From JALORV01 sp963702595 (lineage in GTDB: Bacteria > Pseudomonadota > Gammaproteobacteria > Burkholderiales > Burkholderiaceae_F), in assembly GCA_963702595.1 (NCBI GenBank), contig CAVPDC010000012.1, positions 60,148 to 124,147 on the forward strand: DNA of 64,000 nt, read 5' to 3'. The translations under genes were made by a program, and so were the position numbers. A model generated the notes under the pieces. It did no database searches. It had not been told where the DNA came from and saw nothing but the letters and a program-made list of their open reading frames with translations. Below, piece by piece: positions 17,101 through 25,446 of the stretch (the first letter of the stretch is position 1; every line of letters starts with the position of its first letter).

Positions 17101-17311
17101 CTGCCGATAGGCGACTCCGGAAGGCAGCCATTCGATTACGCGGCCGCTTTCGGGTGCTGAGGACGCGTCCGCTTTGCGGCGAACGCGATGTCAGCTCAGG
17201 GTCGTGACTGCCGAAAGGCGACTCCCCGAAGCGGCCATTCTGTGTCGCGGCAGCTTTCGGGCGCCGAAATCACGGCAGCTATCGGGCCAGCGCGATGTCA
17301 GGCGTTGGTCA
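17101..17311 (+). repeat. Imperfect tandem repeat, two units of about 105 bases
   Basis: Unit 1 (17101-17207) and unit 2 (17208-17311) both begin CTGCCGA(T/A)AGGCGACTCC. Both carry a CAGCCATTC/GCGGCCATTC block, a GC(C/A)GCTTTCGGG-type block and a GCGATGTCAG block in the same order. Several blocks match the motifs in other spacers of the first 17 kb. Confidence 0.65.
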
Positions 17312-17717
17312 AATGCGCTACTGGCGGCCTTGAAGCATTTTGAGTGTTGCCTCCCCAGACCTTGCCTCTGGCCGATTTCACCGCAGTACGCAAGTAGCGC
17401 GCAAATAGTCCGTGCCGTGGTCATGACCACGCGCTTCGATGTTGGCCGAGCGCGATGAACTCGTCAGGACGCGCGTCGCGAATGGTCAGACCAATGCTCA
17501 TATCGGCCTCCCCGTTGCCTTGGTTGACACGGTCAAGACGACTCGGCGGCTGCGGTCACAAACCTTCGGTTTTTGAGGTCACGTACGTCAGTGCATGCAA
17601 GACGACGCCGACCAGAGCGTCTTTCGACGTGACGGCGACCAGTAGCCTCGCGTGCGGCTTGCCAGTGAAGCGTCCGATATTGGACAGCAGTTCGTATTCA
17701 CGGGGGGGTCGACATGA

Positions 17718-18305
17718 CTACTTCTTCTGGGCAGCCTGCTCGCGCCACTTCCGCAGCTGGTTCATCCACTCCGTCCAGTCCTGTGGGCCCTGGGTCCAGC
17801 GCTTCTGCAGGTTCGCGAGCACGTTGCCCCAAGCGCGGTCGAAGTAGGCGTAAGTCTTGTCCCACTCTCCGCCCTCACCCCAGCCAGTGTGGTGCAGTGT
17901 CACGCGCGTCTGCTTCTCGCTGACCGGCTCGAAACGCACGACGACGAAGGTGCGCTGGGCACGCGCCTCGGGCAGGTTGGGCGGCGCATTCCAGTCGAAC
18001 GAAATCATCTTCTTCGGCTGCAGTGCCATGAAGCGCATGTCGTCAGCACCCTTCATGCCTGGCTCGGCGGTCGGATCCATGTAGATCTGGAACGCCCCGC
18101 CGACACGGGGTTCGATCTTCGCGTCCGGCGCGAAGAAACTCACGATGCCGTCGCGGGTGGTCCAACTGTCCCACACCTGGTCGAGCGTCGCTTCGACGAC
18201 AACGGACTTTTCGAGCACGCGCTCGGCGGCCATGACATACCCCGGCACCGACAGCAGACACAGAACCGCCACCCCAATCAAAGCCACTCCACGAAGACGG
18301 ACCAT
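17718..18305 (-). CDS. Exported SRPBCC (AHSA1-like) domain protein
   Basis: A 195-residue protein with a signal peptide (residues 1-26, ending VMAAE) and a START-like SRPBCC domain: VVVEATLDQVWDSWTTRDGI near the start, PRVGGAFQIYMD, and a late GWGEGGEWDKTYAYFDRAW helix. The family binds hydrophobic ligands in a deep pocket. A perfect AAGGAGGTGA ribosome site precedes the ATG. It lies 16 bases after the quinone reductase gene and is probably co-transcribed. An exported SRPBCC protein is less usual than a cytosolic one. Confidence 0.88.
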   Translation of the reverse strand: MVRLRGVALIGVAVLCLLSVPGYVMAAERVLEKSVVVEATLDQVWDSWTTRDGIVSFFAPDAKIEPRVGGAFQIYMDPTAEPGMKGADDMRFMALQPKKMISFDWNAPPNLPEARAQRTFVVVRFEPVSEKQTRVTLHHTGWGEGGEWDKTYAYFDRAWGNVLANLQKRWTQGPQDWTEWMNQLRKWREQAAQKK

Positions 18306-18321
18306 GTCACCTCCTTGAATT

Positions 18322-19302
18322 TCAAGCCTGCGGGACGATCACGAGCTTGCCAACCGCCTTCCGCGAGAGCAGAGCCTCGAGCGCGCGGGGCGCGTCAGCC
18401 AGCGAGTAAGTACGCGAGATGTGCGGCCTGAGCCTGCCCTGCGCCAGCCACGTGAATAGCTCCGTGAGCATGGCCTGATTGACCTGCGGCTCGCGCTTGG
18501 CAAACTCGCCCCAGAACACCCCGATCGCCGAGGTACCCTTGATCAGCAGCAGGTTGGCGGGGATCTGGGGAATCTCACCGTCGGCGAAACCGACCACGAG
18601 CAGACGCCCGCGCCATGCGAGGCTGCGCAGTGCAGCTTCGGTGTGCTTGCCTCCCACCGGGTCGTAGATCACGTCGGCGCCCTTGCCTCCCGTCGCCGCC
18701 TTGAGCGCTTCGCGCAGATCCGTTGAACCGTAGTTGATGCCATCGTCGGCACCATGGGCGCGCGCCGCCTCAAGCTTCTCGTCGCTCGAGGCGACGGCGA
18801 TGACGCGCGCGCCAGCGATCTTCCCGAGTTCTACCGCCGCCAGTCCGACGCCCCCACCCGCCCCCAGTACGACCAGCGTCTCACCCGCCTTCAACTGGCC
18901 ACGGTCGAACAGCGCATGGTGCGAGGTTGCGTATGTCAGCGTGAAGGCGGCCGCGGTCTCGGTTGAGATGCCGGGCGGCAGCGGCGCCGTCATCGCGGCC
19001 GGCGCACAGACGAATTCCGCAAAGCCCCCGAGTCCGACAAAGGCGCCGACCCGGTCACCGGCCTTCAGGCGCTTCACGTCGGCACCCACGGCGTCGATCG
19101 TGCCGGCGACCTCGCTGCCCGGAGTGAACGGCAGCGGAGGCTGCAGTTGATACTTCTTCTGCACGATCAGGGCATCGGGAAAATTGACGCCCGCCGCCTC
19201 GACCCTGATCCGTACCTCTCCCGCCTTGGGTTCCGGCAGCAGAAGTTCCACCAGCCTCAATCGCTCGGGCAAACCCCACTCCACACACTGAATCGCCTTC
19301 AT
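18322..19302 (-). CDS. NADPH:quinone oxidoreductase family protein
   Basis: Zinc-independent medium-chain dehydrogenase/reductase of 326 residues, QOR type. The N-terminal GroES-like domain has PGSEVAGTIDAVGADVKRLK; the Rossmann domain carries LGAGGGVGLAAVELGK (about residues 145-160) for NADPH. No structural-zinc cysteine cluster is present. It would reduce quinones or act as an enoyl reductase. It diverges from the acyl-CoA dehydrogenase gene across an 85-base region. A GGAGGG site precedes the start. Confidence 0.92.
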   Translation of the reverse strand: MKAIQCVEWGLPERLRLVELLLPEPKAGEVRIRVEAAGVNFPDALIVQKKYQLQPPLPFTPGSEVAGTIDAVGADVKRLKAGDRVGAFVGLGGFAEFVCAPAAMTAPLPPGISTETAAAFTLTYATSHHALFDRGQLKAGETLVVLGAGGGVGLAAVELGKIAGARVIAVASSDEKLEAARAHGADDGINYGSTDLREALKAATGGKGADVIYDPVGGKHTEAALRSLAWRGRLLVVGFADGEIPQIPANLLLIKGTSAIGVFWGEFAKREPQVNQAMLTELFTWLAQGRLRPHISRTYSLADAPRALEALLSRKAVGKLVIVPQA

Positions 19303-19387
19303 CGTCCCTCCTGCCGAGTGACTCTACGCGGAGCCACCGACGCGAACAACCACGCTGCGCTATTGTGGCCATTGGAGGGAGCCGGCC

Positions 19388-20623
19388 ATGGATTTTCAAT
19401 ACTCAAGCAAGACACAGGACTTGCGCGAACGCGTTGCAGCGTTCATGCAGGAGCACATCTATCCCGTCGAAGGGCAGTTCTACGCGGAAGTGGAGGAGAA
19501 CACCCGCCGCGGTGCCCGCTGGACACCGACGAGGCTGATCGAGGAACTGAAGCCCAAGGCGCGCGCCGCCGGACTGTGGAACCTGTTCCTGCCGGCCTCG
19601 TCGCTCGGCGCCGGACTTACGAATCTGGAGTACGCGCCGCTCGCCGAGTTGATGGGCCGCGTGCCCTGGGCTTCCGAGGTCTTCAACTGCTCGGCGCCGG
19701 ATACCGGCAACATGGAGACGATCGAGCGCTATGGCACGCCCGAGCAGAAAGACAAGTGGCTCAAGCCCCTGCTGGCCGGCGAGTTCCGCTCGGGCTTCGC
19801 GATGACCGAGCCCGACGTCGCTTCATCGGACGCGACCAACATCCAGACCTCGATCCGGCGCGAAGGCGATACCTACGTCGTCAATGGCCGCAAGTGGTGG
19901 ACCTCCGGCGCTGGCGATCCGCGCTGCCGCATCTACATCGTGATGGGCAAGACCGACCCGGAGGCGCCGAAGCACCAGCAGCAGTCGATGATCCTGGTAC
20001 CAGCCGATACGCCGGGCGTGACGGTCGTGCGCCCGCTGAATGTCTTCGGCTACGACGACGCGCCGCACGGCCACATGGAGACGCACTTCAAGGACGTGCG
20101 GGTACCGGCGTCGAACATCCTGCTCGGCGAGGGTCGCGGCTTCGAGATCGCGCAGGGCCGCCTCGGGCCTGGCCGCATCCACCACTGCATGCGCTCGCTC
20201 GGATTGGCCGAACGAGCGCTCGAACTGATGTGCAAGCGGCTGACAAATCGCGTGGCGTTCGGCGGCCCGATCGCGCGCCAGACCGTGTGGCAGGAGCGCA
20301 TCGCCGAATCGCGCTGCCTGATCGACCAGGCGCGCCTGCTGACGCTGAAGGCCGCGTGGATGATGGACACCGTCGGCAACAAGGCAGCCAAGGCCGAGAT
20401 CGCGATGATCAAGGTGGTGGCGCCCAACGTGGCCTGCGCCGTGCTCGACTGGGCGATCCAGGCGCACGGGGGCGCCGGCATGTGCGACGACTTCCCGATC
20501 GCTTATGCCTACACGCTGGCCCGCACGCTACGCCTGGCCGATGGCCCCGACGAGGTCCACCGCAACGCGATCGCGAAGCATGAGATCGCGAAGCACGTTC
20601 CGCTGCCGCCACGGCAGCACTGA
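19388..20623 (+). CDS. Acyl-CoA dehydrogenase family protein
   Basis: FAD enzyme of 411 residues that oxidises an acyl-CoA to the 2-enoyl-CoA. It shows the family order: helical N-terminus, FAMTEPDVASSDATNIQTSI (FAD/substrate motif, about residues 137-156), WWTSGAGDPRC, and C-terminal QAHGGAGMCDDFPIAYAY. The pattern is closest to the ACAD10/11-type group found with glutathione transferases in proteobacteria. GGAGGG lies 9 bases before ATG 19388. The following GST gene begins 7 bases after its stop, so they form an operon. Confidence 0.92.
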   Translation: MDFQYSSKTQDLRERVAAFMQEHIYPVEGQFYAEVEENTRRGARWTPTRLIEELKPKARAAGLWNLFLPASSLGAGLTNLEYAPLAELMGRVPWASEVFNCSAPDTGNMETIERYGTPEQKDKWLKPLLAGEFRSGFAMTEPDVASSDATNIQTSIRREGDTYVVNGRKWWTSGAGDPRCRIYIVMGKTDPEAPKHQQQSMILVPADTPGVTVVRPLNVFGYDDAPHGHMETHFKDVRVPASNILLGEGRGFEIAQGRLGPGRIHHCMRSLGLAERALELMCKRLTNRVAFGGPIARQTVWQERIAESRCLIDQARLLTLKAAWMMDTVGNKAAKAEIAMIKVVAPNVACAVLDWAIQAHGGAGMCDDFPIAYAYTLARTLRLADGPDEVHRNAIAKHEIAKHVPLPPRQH

Positions 20624-20630
20624 GGACACG

Positions 20631-21320
20631 ATGATCGAGCTCTACACCTGGCCGACGCCGAACGGCCACAAGATCCACATCATGCTGGAGGAATGCGGCC
20701 TGCAGTACCAGACTCATGCTGTGGACATCGGCGCCGGTGATCAGTTCAAGCCGGACTTCCTGACGATCAGCCCGAACAACAAGATCCCGGCCATCGTCGA
20801 CAGCGAAGGACCGGACGGCAAGCCGATCTCAATTTTCGAGTCGGGCGCGATCCTGATCTACCTGGCGGGCAAGACCGGCCGCTTCCTGCCGCAGGACGTG
20901 CGCGGCAAGTACGTCGCCCTGCAATGGCTGATGTTCCAGATGGGCGGAGTCGGACCGATGCTCGGCCAGGCGCATCACTTCAGGCTCTACGCGCCCGAGA
21001 AGATCGAGTACGCCGTCAATCGCTACACCAACGAAGCGAAGCGCCTGTATGGCGTCATGGACCAGCGGCTCGGGGAGGCCGAGTACTTCGCCGGCGAGTA
21101 CTCGATCGCGGACATGGCGGTCTTTCCCTGGACGCGCTCACACGCCAACCAGGGCGTCGACCTTGCCGACTACCCGAACGTGAAGCGCTGGTACGACGCA
21201 GTCGCGGCGCGGCCCGCTGTACAGCGCGGCGTCAAGGTCCTCGCGGATCGGCGCAAGCCGCTGTTGAGCGACAAGGCGCGCGAGGCGCTCTTCGGCGCCA
21301 CGCAGTACGCCAAGCACTGA
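20631..21320 (+). CDS. Glutathione S-transferase, Ure2p/YfcG-like
   Basis: A 229-residue glutathione transferase. The thioredoxin-like N-terminal domain has TWPTPNGHKIHIMLEECGL and the cis-proline region NNKIPAIVD, then FESGAILIYLA (Glu-Ser contacts glutathione). The C-terminal helical domain has YSIADMAVFPW. This type (YfcG/YghU/Ure2p) uses Thr/Asn rather than Tyr/Ser/Cys and often has disulfide reductase activity. ATG 20631 is chosen because the domain starts directly there. Operon with the acyl-CoA dehydrogenase. Confidence 0.92.
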   Translation: MIELYTWPTPNGHKIHIMLEECGLQYQTHAVDIGAGDQFKPDFLTISPNNKIPAIVDSEGPDGKPISIFESGAILIYLAGKTGRFLPQDVRGKYVALQWLMFQMGGVGPMLGQAHHFRLYAPEKIEYAVNRYTNEAKRLYGVMDQRLGEAEYFAGEYSIADMAVFPWTRSHANQGVDLADYPNVKRWYDAVAARPAVQRGVKVLADRRKPLLSDKAREALFGATQYAKH

Positions 21321-21326
21321 AACGCG

Positions 21327-21764
21327 CTACTGCAGCGGGTTTTTCAGCAGATCGCTGAACGGCACCGGCATTACCTCGATGCCCTCGTCGACGAGGCCGG
21401 CCGCCTCCTCGGGCGAGGCCAGCCCGCGGATCGATCGCTTTGGTGATTCCTGGTAGTGGATGCGGCGCGCCTCCTCGGGAAAGCGCTCGCCGACATCCTC
21501 CGAGTTCGCCTGGATGTGCCGCGCCATTTGCAGAAGCATCGCCTGCATCGCGGCGTCGTTCGGCATCGCTACCGGCTGCTTGTCCTGAGGCGCCAGCGCG
21601 CCCTTGTTGATGCGGGGCGCCGACAGCAGTTTGCGAACCGCGTGGCTGCCGCACACCGGGCATTCCACGAGCCTGGCCTCCTGCTGGCGATCGAAGTCAT
21701 CGGCCGAGGCAAACCAGCCCTCGAACGGGTGTTCGTTGTCGCAACTCAGATTGAAGACTTTCAT
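21327..21764 (-). CDS. DUF1178 family protein
   Basis: A 145-residue soluble protein of the DUF1178 family, common in proteobacteria and of unknown role. It begins MKVFNLSCDNEHPFEGWF and has a cysteine pair in VECPVCGSHAVRKLLSAPRI, suggesting a small metal-binding knuckle with the early Cys and His. The middle is helical and polar. It is convergent with the GST gene (6 bases apart) and lies just 3' of the tRNA cluster. Confidence 0.92.
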   Translation of the reverse strand: MKVFNLSCDNEHPFEGWFASADDFDRQQEARLVECPVCGSHAVRKLLSAPRINKGALAPQDKQPVAMPNDAAMQAMLLQMARHIQANSEDVGERFPEEARRIHYQESPKRSIRGLASPEEAAGLVDEGIEVMPVPFSDLLKNPLQ

Positions 21765-21771
21765 TGACCCT

Positions 21772-21862
21772 TGGTGCCGCGGGCCGGAATCGAACCGGCA
21801 TGCTTGCTTTCGCTTGCGGCGGATTTTAAGTCCGCTGTGTCTACCAGTTTCACCACCGCGGC
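21772..21862 (-). tRNA. tRNA-Leu (anticodon UAA)
   Basis: A 91-base class II tRNA with encoded CCA. The acceptor arms GCCGCGG and CCGCGGC pair, the anticodon loop reads CTTAAAA, there is a long variable arm (GCAAGCGAAAGCAAGC), and GGTTCGATTCC forms the T loop. It is the last of three tRNAs in a row. Confidence 0.97.
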
Positions 21863-21897
21863 GGTTGTCCGATTTAGACAGCGTATCAGTTGAATTC

Positions 21898-21930
21898 GCG
21901 TCGGGCGCCCGGCCGCCCGAAGCCCGACGC
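21898..21930. repeat. 33-base palindromic repeat (REP-like), copy 1
   Basis: Arms GCGTCGGGC and GCCCGACGC (9 bp) enclose a 15-base GC-rich loop region. A near copy of the same length and order lies at 51251-51283, in the phaB-phaA spacer. It sits between tRNA-Cys and tRNA-Leu. Confidence 0.65.
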
Positions 21931-21956
21931 GCTGATCAACCGCCCGAGGTGGAAGT

Positions 21957-21977
21957 GCGTCGCACGAAGTGCGACGC
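21957..21977. repeat. Perfect hairpin between tRNA-Cys and tRNA-Leu
   Basis: GCGTCGCAC pairs with GTGCGACGC around a GAA loop (9 bp stem). It lies just after tRNA-Cys in the direction of transcription, so it may be a processing site or a weak terminator; no T run follows. Confidence 0.5.
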
Positions 21978-21998
21978 GACCACCGAGGGCGATGCGTT

Positions 21999-22072
21999 TG
22001 GAGGCGGGGGTCGGAATCGAACCGGCGTACGCGGATTTGCAGTCCGCTGCATGGCCACTCTGCCACCCCGCC
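21999..22072 (-). tRNA. tRNA-Cys (anticodon GCA)
   Basis: A 74-base tRNA with encoded CCA. Acceptor arms GGCGGGG and CCCCGCC pair, the anticodon loop reads CTGCAAA, and GGTTCGATTCC forms the T loop. It lies between tRNA-Gly and tRNA-Leu on the same strand. Confidence 0.97.
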
Positions 22073-22122
22073 AGAGGGGGCTCAAACCAAAAAGGGGAAG
22101 CGCGTGGCTCCCCCCAGAATTC

Positions 22123-22198
22123 TGGAGCGGGCGAAGAGTCTCGAACTCTCGACCTCAACCTTGGCAAGGTTGCGCTCTACCAACTGAGCTACGCCCGC
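22123..22198 (-). tRNA. tRNA-Gly (anticodon GCC)
   Basis: A 76-base tRNA with encoded CCA. Acceptor arms GCGGGCG and CGCCCGC pair, the D arm has AGCTCAGTTGGTAGAGC, and the anticodon loop reads TTGCCAA. It begins 57 bases after the pgsA stop, in the order uvrC-pgsA-Gly-Cys-Leu also seen in E. coli. Confidence 0.97.
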
Positions 22199-22255
22199 TC
22201 GAAGCATGGAATTATATCGGCGAGCGATCGAGTGTCAAACCACATCGAGAGTTGC

Positions 22256-22852
22256 TCATCGATCGTCGAGATGCGGCCACGCCATGCGCAGATAGACGAA
22301 CATGGAATACACGGTGAGCGCAGCCGCAATGTAGATCAGCAGCGTGCCGATCAGGTGTACGTCGATGATGCCAAAGAGCTTGTCGTGGAAGAGCAGCATC
22401 GGGATCGCGACCATCTGCGCGATCGTCTTGAACTTGCCGAGCGAGTTGACCGCGACGCTGGCCGAGCGGCCAATCTGCGCCATCCACTCGCGCAGCGCCG
22501 ACACCGCGATCTCGCGCCCGATGATGACGAGTGCGACGAATTCGTCAACGCGATCAAGCGACAGCAGCACGATGAGTGCCGCACATACCATGAGCTTGTC
22601 GGCCACCGGATCGAGGAACGCGCCGAGGCGGCTCACCATGCCGTACTTGCGGGCGACGTAGCCGTCGATCGCGTCGGTCACCGCGGCCAGCACGAACAGC
22701 CAGCACGCCGTGGCGTTCTTCCAGTGGTCCGGCAGCACGCTGTCGGGCAGGTAGAAGATGCCAACGATGACAGGAATCATCGCGATGCGCGCCCACGTGA
22801 GCGCCATCGGGACGTTGAACGCCAGCGGCGGGTTATTCGGTGGGCTGGCCAT
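22256..22852 (-). CDS. pgsA: CDP-diacylglycerol-glycerol-3-phosphate 3-phosphatidyltransferase
   Basis: Inner-membrane enzyme of 198 residues that makes phosphatidylglycerol phosphate from CDP-diacylglycerol. The CDP-alcohol phosphotransferase motif DAIDGYVARKYG with GAFLDPVADK carries the four metal-binding aspartates (about residues 59-84). Several hydrophobic helices surround it. ATG 22852 is chosen; it overlaps the uvrC stop by 20 bases, showing coupling. The three tRNA genes follow on the same strand. Confidence 0.95.
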   Translation of the reverse strand: MASPPNNPPLAFNVPMALTWARIAMIPVIVGIFYLPDSVLPDHWKNATACWLFVLAAVTDAIDGYVARKYGMVSRLGAFLDPVADKLMVCAALIVLLSLDRVDEFVALVIIGREIAVSALREWMAQIGRSASVAVNSLGKFKTIAQMVAIPMLLFHDKLFGIIDVHLIGTLLIYIAAALTVYSMFVYLRMAWPHLDDR

Positions 22853-24683
22853 GCAATTGCGCGTAGATCCTCTCCGCGAGCTTACGCGAAACGCCTTCAA
22901 CGCTCGCGATATCTTCAACGGAGGCCGCCGCCAGCCCTCGCATGCCGCCAAAGCGCGCCAGCAGGCGCTGGCGCCGCTTCGGCCCAATGCCGTCCATCGT
23001 TTCGAGTTCCGAGGACTTGCGCGCCTTGGCGCGGCGCGCTCGCATGCCCGTGATGGCAAAACGGTGCGCCTCGTCGCGGATCTGCGCGACCAGCATCAGC
23101 GCCTGTGACTCTCGCCCCAGCGTCAGCGGCGACCGCTCGTCCGGGAACACCAGTTCCTCGAGTCCGACCTTGCGCTCCTCGCCCTTGGCCACGCCAACGA
23201 GGACGCCAGGATCAAGGCCGAGTTCCTCGAACACCTGGCGCGCGACGGCCACCTGTCCCTTGCCGCCGTCGATCAGTACGAGGTGTGGCATCGAACCCTC
23301 ACCACGCGCCGGAGCGGCGAAGCGACGCGACAGGACTTGCCGCATCGCCGCGTAGTCGTCACCCTGCTCGATGCCTTCGATGTTGTACCGCCGGTACTCC
23401 GCCGGACGCATTTGGTGGTTGGCGTACACGACGCACGACGCCTGCGTAGCTTCGCCGGAAGTGTGGCTGACATCGAAGCACTCGACGCGCAGCTTGTCGG
23501 CCTCGTCCTCGCCGAGCTCGAGCCCGAGCGCATCGATGAGAGCTCGCGTGCGCGCCATCTGTGAGCCTTCTTCCGCCAGCCGTCGCGCCAGCGCCAGTCG
23601 CGCATTCGATTCGGCCATCTCGAGCCAGCGCCGCCGCTGCTCCTGCGGGTGCCGCACGATCTGGACCCGCCGACCGCTTGCCTCGGACAGCACCGCGGCG
23701 AGCTCCGGGGCATCGACATCGGCATTGACGAACAGCGTCGGCGGGCAGGCCTGCGCAGCATAGTGCTGCGAGATGAAGGCCTCGAGGACTTCGGCCCCGT
23801 CAGCCGCCTCGCCACTGCGGACCGGGAAGCTGGCCTTGTCACCCAGATGCCGGCCGCCGCGGATCATCGCCAGGTTGACGCACGCCAGACCACCGTCGAC
23901 GACCACCGCCAGCACGTCAGCGTCCGCCTCCGAACCCGTCGTTTCGACAGCCTGTTGGTGCAGTACACGCGCGAGCGCACCCATTCGGTCGCGCACCGCC
24001 GCGGCCTCCTCGAACTTCAGTTCAGCGGCCAAGCTTTGCATGCGATCCTCGAGCTCGCGCATGACGAGATCCGTCTCGCCTCGCAGGAAGCGCACAGCCC
24101 GATCGAAATCCTGTGCATACGCCGCCGCATCGATCAAACCGACGCACGGAGCGCTACAGCGCTGGATCTGGTGCAGCAGGCAGGGCCGCGAACGGTTGGC
24201 AAACACCGTGTCCTCGCAGGTGCGCAGGCGGAAGACCTTCTGCAGCAGCTGGATGCTGTCCTTCACCGCCCACGCATTCGGATACGGGCCGAAATACTGA
24301 GCACGCCGGTCGACCGCGCCCCGGTAGTAGGCGACGCGCGGAAACGCGTGGGTCGTGAACTTCAGGTACGGATAGGACTTGTCGTCCCGGAACAGAACGT
24401 TGTAGCGCGGCGCGAGCGACTTGATGAGGTTGTTCTCGAGCAGCAGCGCCTCGGCCTCGGAGCGGGTCACCGTCGTATCGATCGACACGACACGTGCCAG
24501 CATGTGCGCCGTGCGCGGCCCGACGCCCTTGTTGAAATAGGACGCGACGCGCTTGCGCAGATCGCGCGCCTTGCCGACGTAGAGCGCCACACCCTGCCCG
24601 TCGAGCATGCGATAGACCCCGGGCAGGTGCGGCAAACCGTCGACGACGGGACGCGGATCGAACTCTGGCAATGGTTCAGGCAT
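22833..24683 (-). CDS. uvrC: Excinuclease ABC subunit C
   Basis: Nucleotide-excision-repair nuclease of 616 residues that cuts on both sides of a lesion in the UvrABC pathway. The GIY-YIG domain is at residues 15-95 (LPGVYRMLDGQGVALYVGKA). A central UVR helix (DLVMRELEDRMQSLAAELKF) binds UvrB, and the RNase H-like half contains ECFDVSHTSG and LVLIDGGKGQ. Helix-hairpin-helix motifs end the protein. ATG 24683 gives normal length. It is the first gene of uvrC-pgsA. Confidence 0.97.
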   Translation of the reverse strand: MPEPLPEFDPRPVVDGLPHLPGVYRMLDGQGVALYVGKARDLRKRVASYFNKGVGPRTAHMLARVVSIDTTVTRSEAEALLLENNLIKSLAPRYNVLFRDDKSYPYLKFTTHAFPRVAYYRGAVDRRAQYFGPYPNAWAVKDSIQLLQKVFRLRTCEDTVFANRSRPCLLHQIQRCSAPCVGLIDAAAYAQDFDRAVRFLRGETDLVMRELEDRMQSLAAELKFEEAAAVRDRMGALARVLHQQAVETTGSEADADVLAVVVDGGLACVNLAMIRGGRHLGDKASFPVRSGEAADGAEVLEAFISQHYAAQACPPTLFVNADVDAPELAAVLSEASGRRVQIVRHPQEQRRRWLEMAESNARLALARRLAEEGSQMARTRALIDALGLELGEDEADKLRVECFDVSHTSGEATQASCVVYANHQMRPAEYRRYNIEGIEQGDDYAAMRQVLSRRFAAPARGEGSMPHLVLIDGGKGQVAVARQVFEELGLDPGVLVGVAKGEERKVGLEELVFPDERSPLTLGRESQALMLVAQIRDEAHRFAITGMRARRAKARKSSELETMDGIGPKRRQRLLARFGGMRGLAAASVEDIASVEGVSRKLAERIYAQLHGQPTE

Positions 24684-24869
24684 GGGCAGGTCGGCAACGC
24701 AGCTTATAATTGCGAGTTCTTTCCGTCCTGGCGGAGAGCGTCGGCTGTGATTTGCACGCGGGCGCCATTCTAGGGTGCCGTTCGCCGGTGCCGGGACGAT
24801 AGTCTCCACCCGAGTCACCCATTACCCGCTGCGCGCCCGGCGCGCGCTCATAACGCCCGAGACCACCTT

Positions 24870-25436
24870 ATGGCCAAGATCCTCGCCACCGAAATCCGTG
24901 TCGGTAACCTGCTCGAATTCGACAAACGTGTCTGGCGCGTGTTGAAGAGCTACCACGTTCACGTCGGCGGCCGCGGCGGCGCCTACATGCAGATCGAGAT
25001 CAAGGACATCGAGAGCGGGCAGAAGCGCAACGAGCGCCTTTCCACCGACGAGAAGATCGAGCGGCCGTTCATCGATCGCCGCAAAATGAGCTACTCGTAC
25101 CACGATGGCAGCAACTGGGTCTTCATGGACAACGAGACCTACGAGCAGCTCACGCTGGGTGAGGACTTCCTCGAAGGCCAGACGGGCTACCTGATGCCGA
25201 ACATGGAAGTCGAGATCAATTTCCACAATGGTCGTGCGATCGGCATCCAGCTGCCGACGACCGTCGTACTCGAGGTGGTGGACACCGAACCCGGCATCAA
25301 GAATGCGACGGCGACGACGTCGTTCAAGCCGGCGAAGCTCGAGACCGGAATCTCGGTTCAGGTGCCGCCCTTCGTCAACAACGGCGAGAAGATCCGAGTC
25401 AACACCGACGACGGCTCGTACGTCGAGCGCGCTTAG
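24870..25436 (+). CDS. efp: Elongation factor P
   Basis: Translation factor of 188 residues that rescues ribosomes stalled at proline runs. All three beta-barrel domains are present, ending in VNTDDGSYVERA. The loop that enters the peptidyl-transferase centre reads VGGRGGAY with Arg35 at the tip, where many EF-Ps have Lys in PGKG. A tip Arg is the EarP/rhamnose type or an unmodified type, but the usual surrounding Pro is Gly here. No modification gene is adjacent. It is convergent with the DUF3106 gene, 10 bases away. Confidence 0.96.
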   Translation: MAKILATEIRVGNLLEFDKRVWRVLKSYHVHVGGRGGAYMQIEIKDIESGQKRNERLSTDEKIERPFIDRRKMSYSYHDGSNWVFMDNETYEQLTLGEDFLEGQTGYLMPNMEVEINFHNGRAIGIQLPTTVVLEVVDTEPGIKNATATTSFKPAKLETGISVQVPPFVNNGEKIRVNTDDGSYVERA

Positions 25437-25446
25437 CGACTGGGCC

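Larger units (their letters stand above)
16830..17717. other. 888-base stretch without a convincing gene
   Basis: Between the SDR and SRPBCC genes no frame looks like protein: the open frames here are arginine- and serine-rich, without domain pattern. It holds one copy of the spacer 11-mer (17002-17012) and the imperfect tandem repeat at 17101-17311. The rest is featureless to me. Confidence 0.6.

Noticed and set aside
2117..17311. Chromosomal integron cassette array
   Set aside because: The single-gene layout suggests cassettes, but I find no attC ends (RYYYAAC and GTTRRRY pairs) and no integrase. Several genes are long or on the opposite strand.
21886..22317. Protein-coding frame across the tRNA cluster
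   Set aside because: The three tRNAs fold fully and the open frames through them have no protein features.
23649..24773. 374-residue open frame antisense to uvrC
   Set aside because: uvrC is complete on the other strand; the translation is low-complexity.
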